Program-made: the position numbers and the translations under genes
The notes under the pieces: generated by a model
What the model saw: the letters and a program-made list of their open reading frames with translations, nothing else
Databases searched by the model: none
Told to the model about the DNA's origin: nothing
From: Sarcomyxa edulis
Lineage: Eukaryota > Basidiomycota > Agaricomycetes > Agaricales > Mycenaceae
Assembly (NCBI GenBank): GCA_009761415.1
Contig: QUOL01000004.1
Span: forward strand, 1,178,001 to 1,242,000
DNA: 64,000 bases
Direction: 5' to 3'
Part shown: positions 1 to 12,118 of the stretch, one piece after another
Position numbering within the stretch: the first letter of the stretch is position 1
Layout of the letters: each line of letters starts with the position of its first letter

Positions 1-1202
1 ATATGCGGTAGTGCCAACAACGGCCGGATACAGGACACGTTGACGGAGATCCCGGGCTCGAACGACAGAGGCCGCACAGAACAACATTGCAGCGTTCGCA
101 ATGATGAGAAACAATTGGCTACCGTGTCGAAACAAATTGTGAGGTTGTGGTCGTTGATAGCCGGAAGACCAGATAAAAGAAGAGTAGAAAATTGAATATC
201 AAGCTCCTTCAGGGAAGGCGCCCTCAACTTTTCAAGGTATAGCGGGATAGAGGAGATATGACCCCTAATAGTTAATTTTCTCAAGGATTTAAGTGGCGCT
301 GGAGGATGTATGTCACATTCAGAGATAGGCGAGACGAAGATCCTGAGTTCGACCAAATCCTGGAAATGGCAGAGGTAATTCAGGATGTGCAGATTGACTT
401 GCGTGGGGTCAAGTCTCGAGATGTCGAGAAAACGGAGTTGCTGAAGAGAGGTTATGTCTGCACAAGCAAATGAGGTAGTTTCCCCTCCGATAGAGAGGCG
501 CCGCAACTGAGGTGAATGATGGCATAGCCCATCCCAAAATCTTTTCAACGAGCAACCCGGTTCGAAGCCTCCCTTCGGCGATACTGAGATATTCACTTCA
601 CGCAGAAGGGGCGAACGCAACAAGACTAATTCTGGGGTAGAATTGGTTGCGCCGATGACATGTAGATCTAGTAAGGCAGGGAAGAGGATTCTACGCGATT
701 GAGCGATTTCCAGGTATATCTCTGGGCATACGGTGCGACGTGTTCGAAGTGCGAAGTCGATGGTAAGATATCGTACGCGATTGGCATATCTATCGAAACG
801 AAGCCAGTTTTCGTCGGTAATGGGGCTTCTAAGCACCTGCTCGAAAACTTGTCAAGAGAAGCTAATGTAAATCAGAATGTCTGGGCAACACACCAGGGAT
901 TGAGTACCGATCATACCAACTGTGGAAACGGGAAGAATCTGCAGAAGAGGAAGGATGCTGCGCATTTCTCGCCATAGCACATCCAAAGCAGGCGACGAGA
1001 AAGTTTGACAAGATAGTGCTGCCGATACGAGGGATTTCTTATCAGTGGACGCGCCTGAATCGTGTCCAGGGGCAAAATTTCGAAAGATCTCTAGGATGAT
1101 CTCTTGAATCAAGAAGATAGAAGGCAGCGTCCCAGACATGGTGCTGAGTCTGCTGATGTTTGAGCTAGTAAGGTGACAAGGTCCTTCAGAGAGTTCGTTC
1201 AA
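1..1202 (-). CDS. F-box protein with LRR-like C-terminal region (3' partial)
   Basis: The N-terminal exon (start at 1202, or the internal ATG at 1138) encodes an F-box-like segment (LPSIFLIQEIILEIF, then a SLVSAALSCQTF and LDVLWREM pattern) typical of the large Agaricomycete F-box families. A 60-bp intron (about 907-848, GTACTC...AAG) restores the frame into a long exon of about 280 codons. That exon has no early ATG and reads leftward off the window edge with repeated leucine-rich segments (PQLRRLSIGG, LRFLDISRL, LKSLRKLTIRG). F-box proteins recruit targets to SCF ubiquitin ligases through Skp1; the partner here is unknown. The C-terminus lies outside the window. F-box assignment is fairly sure; target and symbol are not. 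Confidence 0.75.
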
Positions 1203-2095
1203 TCACATACTGAGGTTGTGAAGTTACTTATGAGCTGGTGCGGTGTGTTCTGTAACTGAGGCAGATCAATCTGAAGTTCAAAAGCCAAGCTTCAGGCCCC
1301 CTCTCCAGACTTCGTGCGTGTGTGTATCTCGTCAGTAGTGTGGCGTACAACTTGAAGAGCTATATAATATTCGGAGGTTAAGCCAAATAGGTGTTGGTCT
1401 GCTTCGATAGAAGATTGAAGTCTATGGCGCAGAAAAGGGCGGATATAGCTGAAGATATGACTACGTGTTTTGTTTCCGTCTGCCACGAAGTAAAAAAAAC
1501 TTGTTCGAAGTTGGTGGATGAGGGATGACCGGCGCTTGACCGGGGCTCCCGGCCGGCGGTCAGGCTGCAATTGAATAAAGTCCGAGACCCTCCGTACGTG
1601 TTGCCACATCTCCCGGGCCAATACTCTCCAATACTAGTACTTACCCCGTCTTTCACTGTCAGAAATTGACTGCTATCCCAGTCGCCGACTTGCTGCAGGT
1701 TTTCTTTTCCAATCGTGAAGCGCGAGGATGTCGAAACTGGTGATCTCTGCTGGTTGAGGATGCCTGCTGGTATCCGAATCGATGGACGCACAGTAGATGC
1801 GGGACCTTTACCTGGCCTGCGAGACCTCAGAGGAGTTCAGGATCTTGGGATGCAGGTAAGGACACGCGAGGTACCCCAGGCTGGCAGATCAAGTTGTCAG
1901 TGGGAATGAACCCACGACGCGACGAACGACTTGACCGCGATACAACCAGCCTCGCCACCAATCGAGAGCTAATCAGCCTCCTTCCATGTTCATCATACAG
2001 GTACATATACAGACACAAGAAAAGTCCCGTAGATATTCATACATGCCTTGCGGACCCACTACCGAGGCCAGCACCCCTTGGACCCAGGATGTCGA
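1203..2095. other. Interval with a possible small minus-strand gene
   Basis: About 0.9 kb lies between the F-box start and the DUF7330-like gene. On the minus strand an open frame from about 1791 runs to a clean GTAAGT donor near 1630. A second open frame (about 1621-1292, containing RRPGAPVKRRSSLIHQL) could be the next exon, reached through a TTGCAG acceptor near 1565. I recognise no domain and could not settle a start. It may be a small orphan gene or 5' sequence of the F-box gene. Confidence 0.2.
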
Positions 2096-3002
2096 TCATG
2101 CACCAAACAACCTCCCCAGAAACCCTTTCGATTGAGACACCGGCTCCACTTCATCCTCATATTGCACCTTCACGCGACCATTCTTCGCCGAAATCTTCGC
2201 CTCATCCTCGCTATTGTCATTCTCAGGAGGGAACGAGCCAACGAAGCAGGACCTCGTCGAATCTACTTCACTGAGTGTCGTTACATGTGCTGTCAGCTCC
2301 GGCGAGATAGTTACGGTTCCGTTGCGCGAACTGATGGTCAGTGGGCCGTGAAAGGAACGGGGAAGTGAGACTGTTGTGGATCCGTTATATGCTGAGGTGA
2401 ACAGTTGGAATGGGGGACGTGCGGTGTTGGTTTCATTTTGCGTGTGCTTTGAAGTACATAGGTCAGTGAAGTCGCTATTGAGACATGGGGCTATGCACAC
2501 ACCAGTCTAGCCGAGAGCTGGCCGTTATAGACTGTGATATCTATTGTAGTTGGCTTCTTGCTCGCGATGTCTTGGTCTTTGGTTAGGACGTATATATCGA
2601 CGTTGATAGGCCCATTCCGTGTCAATAGTTTCAGGTTCTTTCGATCATCTTCTGTTTCACCTTCCGATAGAGGTGCGAGGAAGTTGGATGGAATTTGGAG
2701 GGCAGGGTCGATGGTAAAGGTATCTTTAATAGAAGAGTTGTTTCGAGAGACGGAGAGAAAGTTGACGGGCTTAGATCGAATCACGAGAACCTCTGGTGAT
2801 GGAGTTGCAAGAGTACTGTCAGATAGATCTGACGGCGACGATACAGAAGAAGCAGCATAGGTTGGTGGTGCATCCGAGTCTTCGTCCTTCAGATTGAGAC
2901 GAGATGAGTATAAGATATATAGCTCGTAAAATGAGAAACTACCTTGGCACGGAAAGTGGTCTTTGTGTCGGACGAGGACTGGTCTTCTGGAAGAACAAGC
3001 AT
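2096..3002 (-). CDS. DUF7330-like adhesin-type beta-repeat protein
   Basis: There are three exons, about 3002-2943, 2886-2503 and 2446-2096, with two 56-bp introns read from GTAGTT...GAAG and GTGTGT...AAAG. The protein opens with a short acidic Ser/Pro linker (DSDAPPTYAASS). It continues with the pattern GETEDDRKNLKLLTRNGPI, then RPPFQLFTSAYNGSTTVSLP and GPLTISSRNGTVTISPEL. These repeated NG-turn beta strands match the basidiomycete DUF7330 family as I recall it. Function is unknown and no signal peptide is evident. The start at 3002 was chosen because it gives an in-frame first exon joined to the conserved body. Confidence 0.7.
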
Positions 3003-3397
3003 GGGAGGAGGAGGGGGAAAAAAGGAAGTTGCATTAGAATTTGGCGCCGCGCAGCTTTTAAGAGCCGCGTTATCGAGGAACAGTGATCGCAGTAAACACG
3101 TGGACTGTCGTCACTGTCACATTTAAAGTGTCACCTGTCACATACAAGGTTCGCAGTCACGTGTAGGTTGAACTTCACGCGCTTCCTTCTCATACCCACC
3201 AGCTGCCTCTGTACTTTATCTGCACTGGTTTATTAGGAACCAGCAGCACAACCTCACGCTATTCACGAAAAAACAGACAACGATACTACTTGTAGGTCCA
3301 TGTGGACGTCTTATCCGTACACAAATCACTCACTGAATACCAACAGCATCACTCACGTTCACTAACCCATTATATATTCCTTCACATCTAGCACATC

Positions 3398-5972
3398 ATG
3401 GCTGCACCCACACAGCAATTTCCTCCTTGGTTGACAAACCTTCCGACGACCGTAACCGATGCAGATGGTGTTTTGACCACATCGACCACCATCGTCTTCT
3501 TACCGTTGACTTATTACGGACCTAGTGTGAGTTCATACGTCCTGTACGCGTCGCTTTCAATAATCTGAGTTTATCATCCAGATACCACTAGACTCAGACT
3601 GGACCTATGGTGGTCTCACTTCACCTGCTTCATCGGCCTCGTCGTCGGCACCTACAACCACATCAATACCCGTTACCACAACCTCTGCGATACCCTCTAC
3701 CTCTATTACGACATCCTCATTACCCTCTGAAACTCCTTCTCCAACTGCGACACCTACCTCCCCAACTTCTCCTACGTCTATATCTTCTTCATCTGTATCA
3801 CCATCAACTTCGCCGCTATCTGCTTCCAATAGTGTCCTCTCTAAAAATGCCAAGCTTGGCATCATCCTTGGCTCCATTTTTGGTGTCCTCTTCGCTCTGG
3901 TTGTTGCCTTTTTCTTCATCATCATCTGCCGTAGACGAATCATTGCCAAAAGAGCTCGCGATTCTCGGTTCAACATGGTCACCCCTCCCGACGACGACTA
4001 CATGATTGTCGGACCTGGCGGACGCACTCCTGGCGAAGGTTCCCCAAGAGGTAGCGGCGAAGAAGCCGACTCATTCCTTCGTCAACGTGGAGGTGATGCT
4101 TCAATGCAGCAAACTGGGCCAGGACGTGCCTCTGTCGTCTATCCTTCCAGGACTGTGGGCAATGCTACTGCAGCCGACGATAACGCTGCACGGCTCTCAG
4201 CTAGCATGTCGTCGCATTCCAGCGCAGAAACTTACGGAAGCGTGCTACACGAACCAACCCTCTCCTCGTTCCCCCGCATCCCTCCAGACTCCGTCAGACC
4301 AGAGACACCTGTCGATACTAACCCATCTTACACTGCACCTCTGAGGATAAGACGCGGGCCCATCGTGCCCCCAGGTAACCTCATGAATCTTGAGGAAGTC
4401 GACGAGCCCACGACGCCTCCTTCCGCCTACCACGCCGACGACCTTCCTTCAGACTATTCCTCACTTGCCCCTCCACCTCGTCTTGACCCAGACTTTATCG
4501 GTGGGGGTCGCGAGATCGGTGATCGCGAGTACCCCTTCACGAGATCTCAAAGCTCCCTTCGCTCGTCGTTCCCAGTCGATGCCGATGAAGCCGCTAGGGC
4601 CACTTTACTGACCGGCCGACGCGTTCGAGTATCACCTATCGAGTCGTCGGACGATTCCAGCAGCAATCCACGCTGGTTAGCTGGGTTCAGTGGATTAGGA
4701 ATGGGTAGATTGAGTATGGGGAGACATAGTTGGTTCAATGGATCCGCCGACTCTTCGAGAAGAAACTCTTCCCACAGGAATTCCAGGCCTAACTCTTCGT
4801 ATCTCTCTAGAGGTGATGACCTAGAGGATGGACAAGCATTACTAGGCGCCGATCTTGCTGAGTCCCGGGCTATACGTGAGCTAGGAGTGGGCTACGGTCC
4901 TTCCGGCGAACGTCCACTCTCAAACACCAGCGCACGCAGCGCGTCGTCTGGGACGACTGTCTATCACGATGCTCTTTCTTCCACAGGACCTAATACTCCC
5001 ATGTCAGGAATCACCCCGCTCCCCAGAGCATTCACCGGGTCTGACCAGGATAATCATACCCCTGTCAGTGTCATGTTGATAACACCACTGACACCCTCAC
5101 GGCAAGAGGTAGATGTGCTAGACCTGCCAGCCCCTTCCGCCATTCACCCTTTCGCGTCAGCGTCGTCTTCGTCGTTGTCTCTATCTGCAAATACTAGTGC
5201 CAACACCACCATGCGCTTAGGTGACATTACCAGTTCGAAGACACATCCTCCTCCTCAATCCATGCCTACCGATTCGGGCATCACCATCGATGTACTTGAA
5301 GAGGCACCACCGAGTGCTGGGGAGGGGTGGAGGTCGCTTGCAGGCGTCATGGGTGGCGGCGGCGGATTCGCTAGTGCGGGGAGACGGACGACGTTCGGAT
5401 TGGTGAGCAGATTGTTTATGGCCCCTCTCTCTTTCTGGTTATTGGTCACTAAACTGACGGGATCATCAATTAAATCCTAACAGCCCCAATTCGTTCACCC
5501 AAATCTCAACGACCCAACAGTCTCCTCAGAACAAGGATCTCTCCACTCCATGCGCTCTTCACACCTAAGCCCCCACACCGCCCATAGTCGATCCACAGGC
5601 TCCGCACCAGCTTCCTCACGACATGAACTATCCAGCTCCATGGGATCATCCGCTGCTAGTGCGAGGAGTGGCAGTGCAAAATCAGCATCACTCTCGCACT
5701 CACCTAGTATCTCGTCAGATGGGCGAAGGAGAGGGCGCGCGCCGGCTTTGAGTGCTTTCGGTAGGCCGGCGGGATTGGGTTTCGGGTCGCCTTCCCCGCC
5801 TTCGTCATCGCCTTCGCCTCAGCCTCAAAGGCTTAGCCCGCTAGGACGTGTGGACATTGGCAGAGGGGCGCAAGACGATGATGCTGTTTTGGAGCCTATC
5901 AGTCCGAATGTGACGGGGCTTCAGCAAGTGCCTTGGGCCGGTGGCTTAGATGGTGATTGGACACCTGCATGA
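3398..5972 (+). CDS. Ser/Thr-rich single-pass transmembrane protein
   Basis: Exons are 3398-3526, 3582-5402 and 5484-5972. After a short N-terminal region (MAAPTQQFPPWL), the product has a Ser/Thr/Pro-rich stretch of about 80 residues likely to be heavily O-glycosylated. One hydrophobic helix follows (LGIILGSIFGVLFALVVAFF) with a stop-transfer CRRRIIAKR. The rest is a cytoplasmic tail of about 700 residues, rich in Ser, Pro and Gly and lacking a recognisable enzyme domain. This layout resembles fungal wall-stress sensors and Mid2-like membrane proteins, but no specific family is evident. I infer a plasma-membrane location with a disordered cytoplasmic signalling tail. Confidence 0.75.
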
Positions 5973-6430
5973 GGGACTCGCTACCTCTGACGCGTCCCGC
6001 TTTCGTTTTCTCGATCCTCGCCTAAAATGGATTTTGGGAGCATGCATAACCTCCGCTTTGTGTTTTCGTTTTCGTTTTCGTGCTCAGTTCAAGGACTGTT
6101 CGTTCGTCCACATCGCTATATTTGCTTTTCTTGGTTCTTGTTTTTTATGTTTATTTCCAGTGGCTTTCGAGTTTTCCTTTCTTGGCTTAGTGATCATGAT
6201 GTTTATGAATCCCACAGCATACGACGCTTGACACGACAAACGGATACGACCTGACCCTACGTACTTACCACGGCACTGTATCGTATATATATACACTATA
6301 TAGATCCCACAGGCCGCCACTCAATTTGCTTGATACGACGAATGAAAATGGCTCTTCCGTTTCGCTCTCACTGAAATACGATATTGGCGCAGCAGTTATA
6401 ATTGCGATTGGTAAGGAACATATCGAGACA
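5973..6430. other. Convergent 3' interval
   Basis: This 458-bp stretch lies between the stops of the membrane-protein gene (+) and the lipase gene (-). It is T-rich around 6050-6190, as expected for 3' untranslated sequence. I see no conserved coding signal. Confidence 0.5.
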
Positions 6431-7804
6431 TCAGAGGCAGAAAGGTGTACCAGCTATGATACCGAAGTACTTCAAATGAGCACCATTAACACCCTGCGAT
6501 GGAATAGATGCAGAACATGTAGGATCCTCGCCGTCGGCGGAACATTGCACGATGCTTGCTGGACAGGCTGGATCTGCGTGTTGCCAGTACTCTATTCCTA
6601 GAAGTGGGTCGTGAGTTCTTATTAGACTATCGGTAATAGTCAAGAGTTTACCGTGGTGGTGATAGCCTAATGACGTAGGGATCACTGTCGGGACACTTGA
6701 AAGAAGGAAGAAATCATAGTTATTAGGGGATAGAAAAATCTGACATGGTGTCAGAAGACTATACCCGTCGTTTGCATGAACTACGCGGAAAGCCTTCTGT
6801 CCGAACAGTTCGTTGACAAATTTGGAGAATGTGGTGTTCTGCAGAAAGGAATCCAGACATCAGAGACTTGAATGGTGATAATTGAGCAAAGTGGCACTAA
6901 CGCCTGTCCTCGGAGCTCCGTAAGAGTATGTTCTAGTCATGCTATTATAGGCGTTGAATCGATAATTCAATGCCCAGGAAGTCTTGAAATATTGTCCACT
7001 CACACGTCAGGGAAATTCAGCCGTAACGACACCGCTGCCAAAAGAGATAATGCGCCACCTAGAGAATGTCCTGTGGTGACTATGGAGTACCCTGGATGCG
7101 TGGCCAACTCTTCCGCAATAATTGCAATCACTTGAACGCATACCGAGTTCCAGCTGTCGTACGTGTCGTCTGTCAATCCGTGTACTTCGAGAGAAGTGTG
7201 AGGGAGTCCAGACGCACGCGGTCAGGAATCCGGAATGCACAAGAGTCCCTGCTAATCTCACACAGAATTATCAGCAAAATTCAGCTTAAATGCTACTCCC
7301 GAGCCTAGACTGCTCACAAGGTGCAGATACGCCTGGGGATATCAACGGCACCAAGACAATCAGCGCGTCCAGTGTGAGATCCGTGATAGAAGCACTATTG
7401 GAGTACCATTCATCGCATCAGTCAAAGTCTAACAGGATGCGTGCAAAAATTCTATGTTGAACTGTACCTTCCTCGAATAGAAACTACAATCTCTTTTCGA
7501 TCCGAGTCCCGCGCGACGAAGCCTTGGATGCTGTCGGAGACAGGGCTGGAAAACTAGACTCGTCTACATTCAGGAACCTGCCGGGATGGAGTCAAGATGA
7601 TCCAACTAACCTGCATGCAAAGATGTTTCCCGTTAGGCCGTGGGCACACAGTAATATACGCAGATGAGGCATATCTGAAGTAGAAGACAAGACCATCGTA
7701 AAGCTCTAAAGAGGAATTTAGGCATGATCATTCAAGAAGATATTTGATCGAACGTCACCAGAAGAGATAGATTTTCCGTTCACCGTAGTCTCTGGCTGGG
7801 ACAT
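6431..7804 (-). CDS. Secreted class 3 lipase / feruloyl-esterase-like
   Basis: About eight small exons can be stitched by frame. Successive pieces read LYDGLVFYFRYASSAY, CPRPNGKHLCMQ, IQGFVARDSDRKEIVVSIRG, DLTLDALIVLVPLISPGVSA, VHSGFLTAWNSV and GYSIVTTGHSLGGALSLLAA. Then come RTYSYGAPRTG, FGQKAFRVVHAND, PTSLGYHHHG, IEYWQHADPACPAS and GVNGAHLKYFG. This is the alpha/beta-hydrolase class 3 lipase order, with nucleophile Ser in GHSLGG, Asp in the HAND segment and His in GAHLKYFG. The enzyme should hydrolyse acylglycerols or related esters outside the cell. The first exon is uncertain: I used the ATG at 7804, but a signal-peptide exon may lie upstream. It is the downstream-most of four co-oriented hydrolase genes. 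Confidence 0.85.
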
Positions 7805-8323
7805 GATTGATATCAAGAGAATAAACGGCGTGTTTTCCCCTCCGGTGAAAGTTAGACTCGGAGTTTGACACCAGACACGGACAAGAAGACGTCTAAAAAC
7901 AGATAAGAGTGGTGAGGTGGGCGCCTATTGGTCTGAGCGTGGTTCTTCTGCTAAGATACGGGAAATCAAATTAATCACGGCTGGAGCTATAACAAAGTCA
8001 AAAATCGCAAGGAGTGTCGAAAAGTAACATGATGGTAATGGAGGACACGAGACGACTGTGACATACGCGACATATCACGTCACGGGTCGGGGTTCCTACA
8101 GAACAATTCACGAAGTCAAAGAAAGGACAATCAAATTGGTGAACTAGGAATACACCAGGGCCATAGACATTAACGCGTAAAGAACGATGCAGAGCCAGTC
8201 CTGGTACATCAAAAAAACAGGTGATTGTGCAAGAGTCAACTTCGAATCTCGCAATAGAGTACAGAATCGAGAGGTCAGAACCAAGTCTGGTATATGTATT
8301 GAAACGATTTCGCATCACAGATT
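7805..8323. other. Interval upstream of the lipase gene
   Basis: This region separates the lipase start from the stop of the next hydrolase. A minus-strand open frame here is a continuation in the wrong frame of the hydrolase terminal exon, so it is not called. A missed signal-peptide exon of the lipase could lie here. Confidence 0.35.
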
Positions 8324-9631
8324 CTAGACAGGGACATGCTTCTTCAAGAATTGGATCTGGGCGTCCAGAGATAATTTGTACTGTGATTTCCCAGGATAAA
8401 CAGCAAAATGGTCTGGTGAAGAGACGGTAAGATTCCTGATGAGTTACGACGAAAAAAAATAAACTGACCATCGGGAGTCTGCACAAGCTCTCCCTTCGGT
8501 GCCTTCTTCGCAATGGAGGCAGAGCCTGCCAATGAGCAAAGATTGTCAAGCTCAGGAGCGATCAAGACGATCGGGCATACAATAGATGCTGCTTTGGATA
8601 TAGGTTTATAGGCATTAAGCTGCAGTAGCACAGATGCAGCGACCTAGTGAAGATATCAGTGGTTGATTCAATGGAGAAGAAACCCGTGTATCACGCACTG
8701 TATTGGGGTAATCACTTGAAGGTCAAAGCAGGCGAAATATGAGCAGATATATGATGATAACTGAGAGGAACCAGCTTACCTTTCCCGCGGACTGAGTCCG
8801 CGAAGACCTTTTTCGTTTCCTTCGAAATTCAATACACCCACTTTTCCTGGAGCAGCGGTAGCTGGGACATATATAGGCTGGAGACCGATAGACCGTTTAA
8901 TCAGATCAAAGATACCCAAGAACACGAGCTTGACGGTAGCGAGATTGACAGGAAAACGAGGCATTATTCCCGTGAAAGGGCACTGGGCAATGGCTGCGGC
9001 AGCATTGATTGATGCCTGTAATAAGTTATGTCAGATGGAAGGGGTTCAGCAAAGTGCGTTCTTTGCATACCTCGCTAGCCAGAGTGATCGCATGGCCGCC
9101 TTGAGCAATCGATGAAAATCAGCAAACGAAATCGAAGGAATCTATATAGCGTACCGGAGAAACTAGTCCCCCAAATTACAACACGCTGAGGATCAAACTC
9201 GGTCTGTTGTCTAGCGTATTTGATGACCGTCCTGTAATCCTCGAGTTGTTCTTTGACCAGCACAATGTGTCGGGGAGTACCGTCTAAGATATTATGGTCA
9301 ACGCTGCGATCAGAAGGCAGACGATTTATTGAAACCCACCCGAAGCTCCCCATCGTCGATAATCAAACACCAGACAAGCATATCCTATGGAAGCAAACGC
9401 GTCTGCGTACTCGGATATTGACATGAGTTTGTTGGCGGTCAAACCGTGAGCCCTGACACAGCAATCAACGTTAGTATATCGGGATCTGCAGGTAAGCTGG
9501 CTGGAAATCGTTCACATTATTATCACTGGGAACGGCGTCGACGATGCGGTGGTAGGAATGTAACGCCATGTATCCAGATTCCAGCCCGGTGTAGCAGAAG
9601 GAATCTTGATGCTGGTTTTAGTGAAACTCAT
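8324..9631 (-). CDS. Alpha/beta hydrolase (dienelactone/serine-hydrolase-like)
   Basis: Seven or so exons join cleanly. The order is MSFTKTSIKIPSATPGWN; then PVIIMAHGLTANKLMSISEY (oxyanion HG motif); then GYACLVFDYRRWGAS; then RVVIWGTSFSGGHAITLASE with the G-T-S-F-S-G nucleophile elbow split by an intron. Next comes AAAIAQCPFTGIMPRFP, a very small exon (SDYPNT) near 8700, and VLLQLNAYKPISKAASIVCP. The protein ends with DHFAVYPGKSQYKLSLD and a stop at 8324-8326. No signal peptide is seen, so it is probably intracellular. It resembles fungal hydrolases of the X-Pro peptidase/dienelactone hydrolase type; the substrate is unknown. It is intact and co-oriented with its hydrolase neighbours. Confidence 0.85.
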
Positions 9632-10180
9632 GTCCTCGAGGATATCAACGCTGAAGCTGAGCAAGAGTGGGAATGCAAACTGGGGGGTGGAATATCATAC
9701 TTATAGAAGCTTTTTATTTGAATGGTATGAGAAACCGAGTTGCCCGTCGACCAGCCCAGTGATATCGGGTGCTATATCGAGGTACCGACACAGATCGGCA
9801 GAGTCTCGAACTTGTATACATGTTCGTGGGCCGTTCGAAGATCCTGATACAGTAGTCGATCATGATGGCATCCGAAGGGGTGTCGATGTCGATGTGGCCA
9901 GTGTGAGAGTCGTAGTACGACTACGGGACATGTATTGGCAGCTTGCAAGTTTGTCGAGCTAAAATTAAACCATCAGCCGGCGACGCCGCTTGAGATCATC
10001 GCCTACCCTTTCTGGACACGGGAAATCGACTTGCACAAATTCCGCAACTTCACGCTAGAGCTGAGGCACTACATGTTCTTCGTTCTGACAGGCAACGACT
10101 CGGATTAGAAGACATTATAATACGCGTGCACATGGAACACGGACAATACATATTTGAGACCGCCTTCCCCGGAACAATAC
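9632..10180. other. Promoter region of the alpha/beta hydrolase
   Basis: About 550 bp lie between the alpha/beta hydrolase start and the stop of the secreted hydrolase paralog A. No additional gene is supported. Short open frames in this stretch lack recognisable protein patterns. Confidence 0.4.
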
Positions 10181-11691
10181 TTAGACCCGCTTCTTGATCC
10201 AATCCTGAATGACCCCAAACGTCTTCGGTGCACTGTAGTGCATGTTCACCGCATGACCCGTCTTTCCTGGGATATAGATGGAGAAGTCGGATGACGCGGG
10301 GAAGAGTTTCTTGGCAGGTTGTAATAGATTCGCCTCGCCATCGAGGGCTTGATAGCAGTTGCCTCCACATTCGATGCTACGTACAGGGCTTTCATATTAG
10401 TAATTTGAACGTGAGCATTGAGGGAGCGTAACGCACAAATCTTTATCTCCAGTAACAACAAATACCGGATGCGTGTAGTCGGAAGCGGTGCTCTTCAAGG
10501 GGTCGCCTTGCGTCAGGAGTTCGCCAAGTGTCACTGTTGCTTTCGTGTTTTCTGCGAGTACAAGTGAAGCTGAAATGGTCATTAGACGAAAGTCACGAGA
10601 AAACCAGCGATGAAAGTACACACCATAATCGAAGTGAGGATAATCGAAAAAGTTGAACTGGTCATTAAAAATGCCTTCGGTTGCGAGGTATGAGTTACTG
10701 AGATTGCCTGGTCCATGAGAGATGTGAGCCCTGTATCAAAAGCGATATCGGGAGAAATATCTACCGAAACGACCGGGATTCTGTTCCGACGCGATGGTCA
10801 ACCCAAATCCTGCCAACGTTGCCGGCATGCCTCCGGAGTAGGTCGAAAACCCGGTCAGGATCGTCGCATTGAGTGCATTACCGTGTGTGGCGGCCAGACC
10901 GAGAAGATTGAAGCTGTATCGAGGTGAGAAAGTGGTTACAGCGCGTCATTCGACCCAAGTGCGCGTGCGTACCTGCCAAATGAATGACCGATACCAATGA
11001 TCTGGCCGAACTCAAAGTCACCAGAACCGTCATCCCGAAGTTGTTTCACGAGAGCAGCTGAAATCTCAATCTCAGTAGCAGTTTGGACCTCCTTGATACC
11101 GTCCGGCTTGGCCGACCTGCCAACACCTGGTTTTGTTTTGTTTGTTATAAGGATGAAGGGAGTGGCTATGAGATTGTACGGAACGACACTTGCCAAGTCT
11201 ATCGAAGATGAAGATAGCATGACCTGAGTCGATAGCGGCCTCGACGTAGTTGTACTGGGATCCTGGTCCACCGAAGGTCCAGTACGAGTGATCAAAGTTG
11301 ACACTATAGAATCGAATCAATATTGATAACTGTGAGACTGAAAAAGACTTGGAAAGGTGATGACGAACCCATGAACGGCGAACTCGAGAACCCCTCCTGA
11401 AGTGAAATCTGAAGGAATGCAAATCTCCGACCAAATGTTGTACGTTGCCTCTAGGGAAACCTTGGCGCCGGTAACCTCCGTAGATACGTTCGACGTCTTG
11501 CTATCCAACTGAGCGGCCAATCCCGTCAGCTCTGTCTGGTTTGCAGGGGCAGAAAGCTTGAGGTCGGTGGTCTGTGCAGAAACAGAGATAGGAATGATGT
11601 TTTCGGTACAAGTGTATGGCTGTCCACGAGAAACCAAGCCTTGGGCCGTTGCGGAAAGGAGAAGGACAGGAAGAACTTGAAGATAGAGCAT
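10181..11691 (-). CDS. Secreted alpha/beta hydrolase, tandem paralog A
   Basis: The start at 11691 gives MLYLQVLPVLLLSATAQGL, a good signal peptide. It was chosen over the upstream ATG because paralog B starts at the equivalent place. Spliced blocks read YTCTENIIPISVSAQTTDLK, EATYNIWSEICIP, LEFAVHG, YNYVEAAIDSGHAIFIFDRL, VGRSAKPDGIKEVQTATEIE, IIGIGHSFG (nucleophile), NALNATILTGFSTYSGGMPA, HPVFVVTGDKDL (acid-residue region), then GHAVNMHYSAP (catalytic His) and QDWIKKRV. It is an intact extracellular hydrolase with unknown substrate. It was clearly duplicated from, or into, paralog B, which has the same exon pattern. Confidence 0.8.
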
Positions 11692-12118
11692 GATCAGGGT
11701 TGGATCAGAGTGTAATGAGACAGCCAACGCGTAGGTCTGGCCATATTTATAGTATGAAGCATATAGTGGCTGACAAAAAAATCAGGGACATAGAGAGTCT
11801 GCTAGAACCTGCATGCAAATGTTGTCAGCCTTTGGCCGTTGTTCGACCGCGTAGATCAAGATCAGGAAGAGGCTGTCCGTTTTTGGATGATCTGCGTTGT
11901 TTGGCAATCCTGCGAGGACCAAAGTAATCGCTTAGGCCTGGGTCCTGAAATCGTCGTCTGCCACACTTGCAAAAATCAACGAAGTACTGATCACTCGAGC
12001 AAATGCAATTGGTTCTCTATTATACGAAGTCACAATAGGGAAACATATAATACGCATGCACATGGGACACGCAGACAATAGATATCACAACACACAACAC
12101 ATATTCCCTCGAAAAGGT
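11692..12118. other. Spacer between hydrolase paralogs
   Basis: This 427-bp spacer carries the paralog A promoter at its left and 3' flank of paralog B at its right. No gene is seen. Part of the sequence just below 12118 resembles the 3' flank of paralog A (for example ataatacgc followed by tgcacatgg), consistent with a segmental tandem duplication. Confidence 0.4.
11744..11751 (-). promoter_or_regulatory. TATA box of paralog A
   Basis: TATAAATA on the minus strand, about 53-60 bp upstream of the ATG at 11691. The same octamer is present at a similar distance from the start of paralog B. A 15-bp leader, CCAACCCTGATCATG, is identical at both start codons. Confidence 0.55.

Noticed and set aside
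3605..3982. Minus-strand open frame rich in Glu, Asp and Val
   Set aside because: Antisense shadow of the Ser/Thr/Pro-rich ectodomain and transmembrane segment of the plus-strand gene.
7998..8549. Long minus-strand open frame of 183 codons
   Set aside because: It reads through the last intron and the 3' flank of the alpha/beta hydrolase in the wrong frame; the spliced frame ends properly at 8324.
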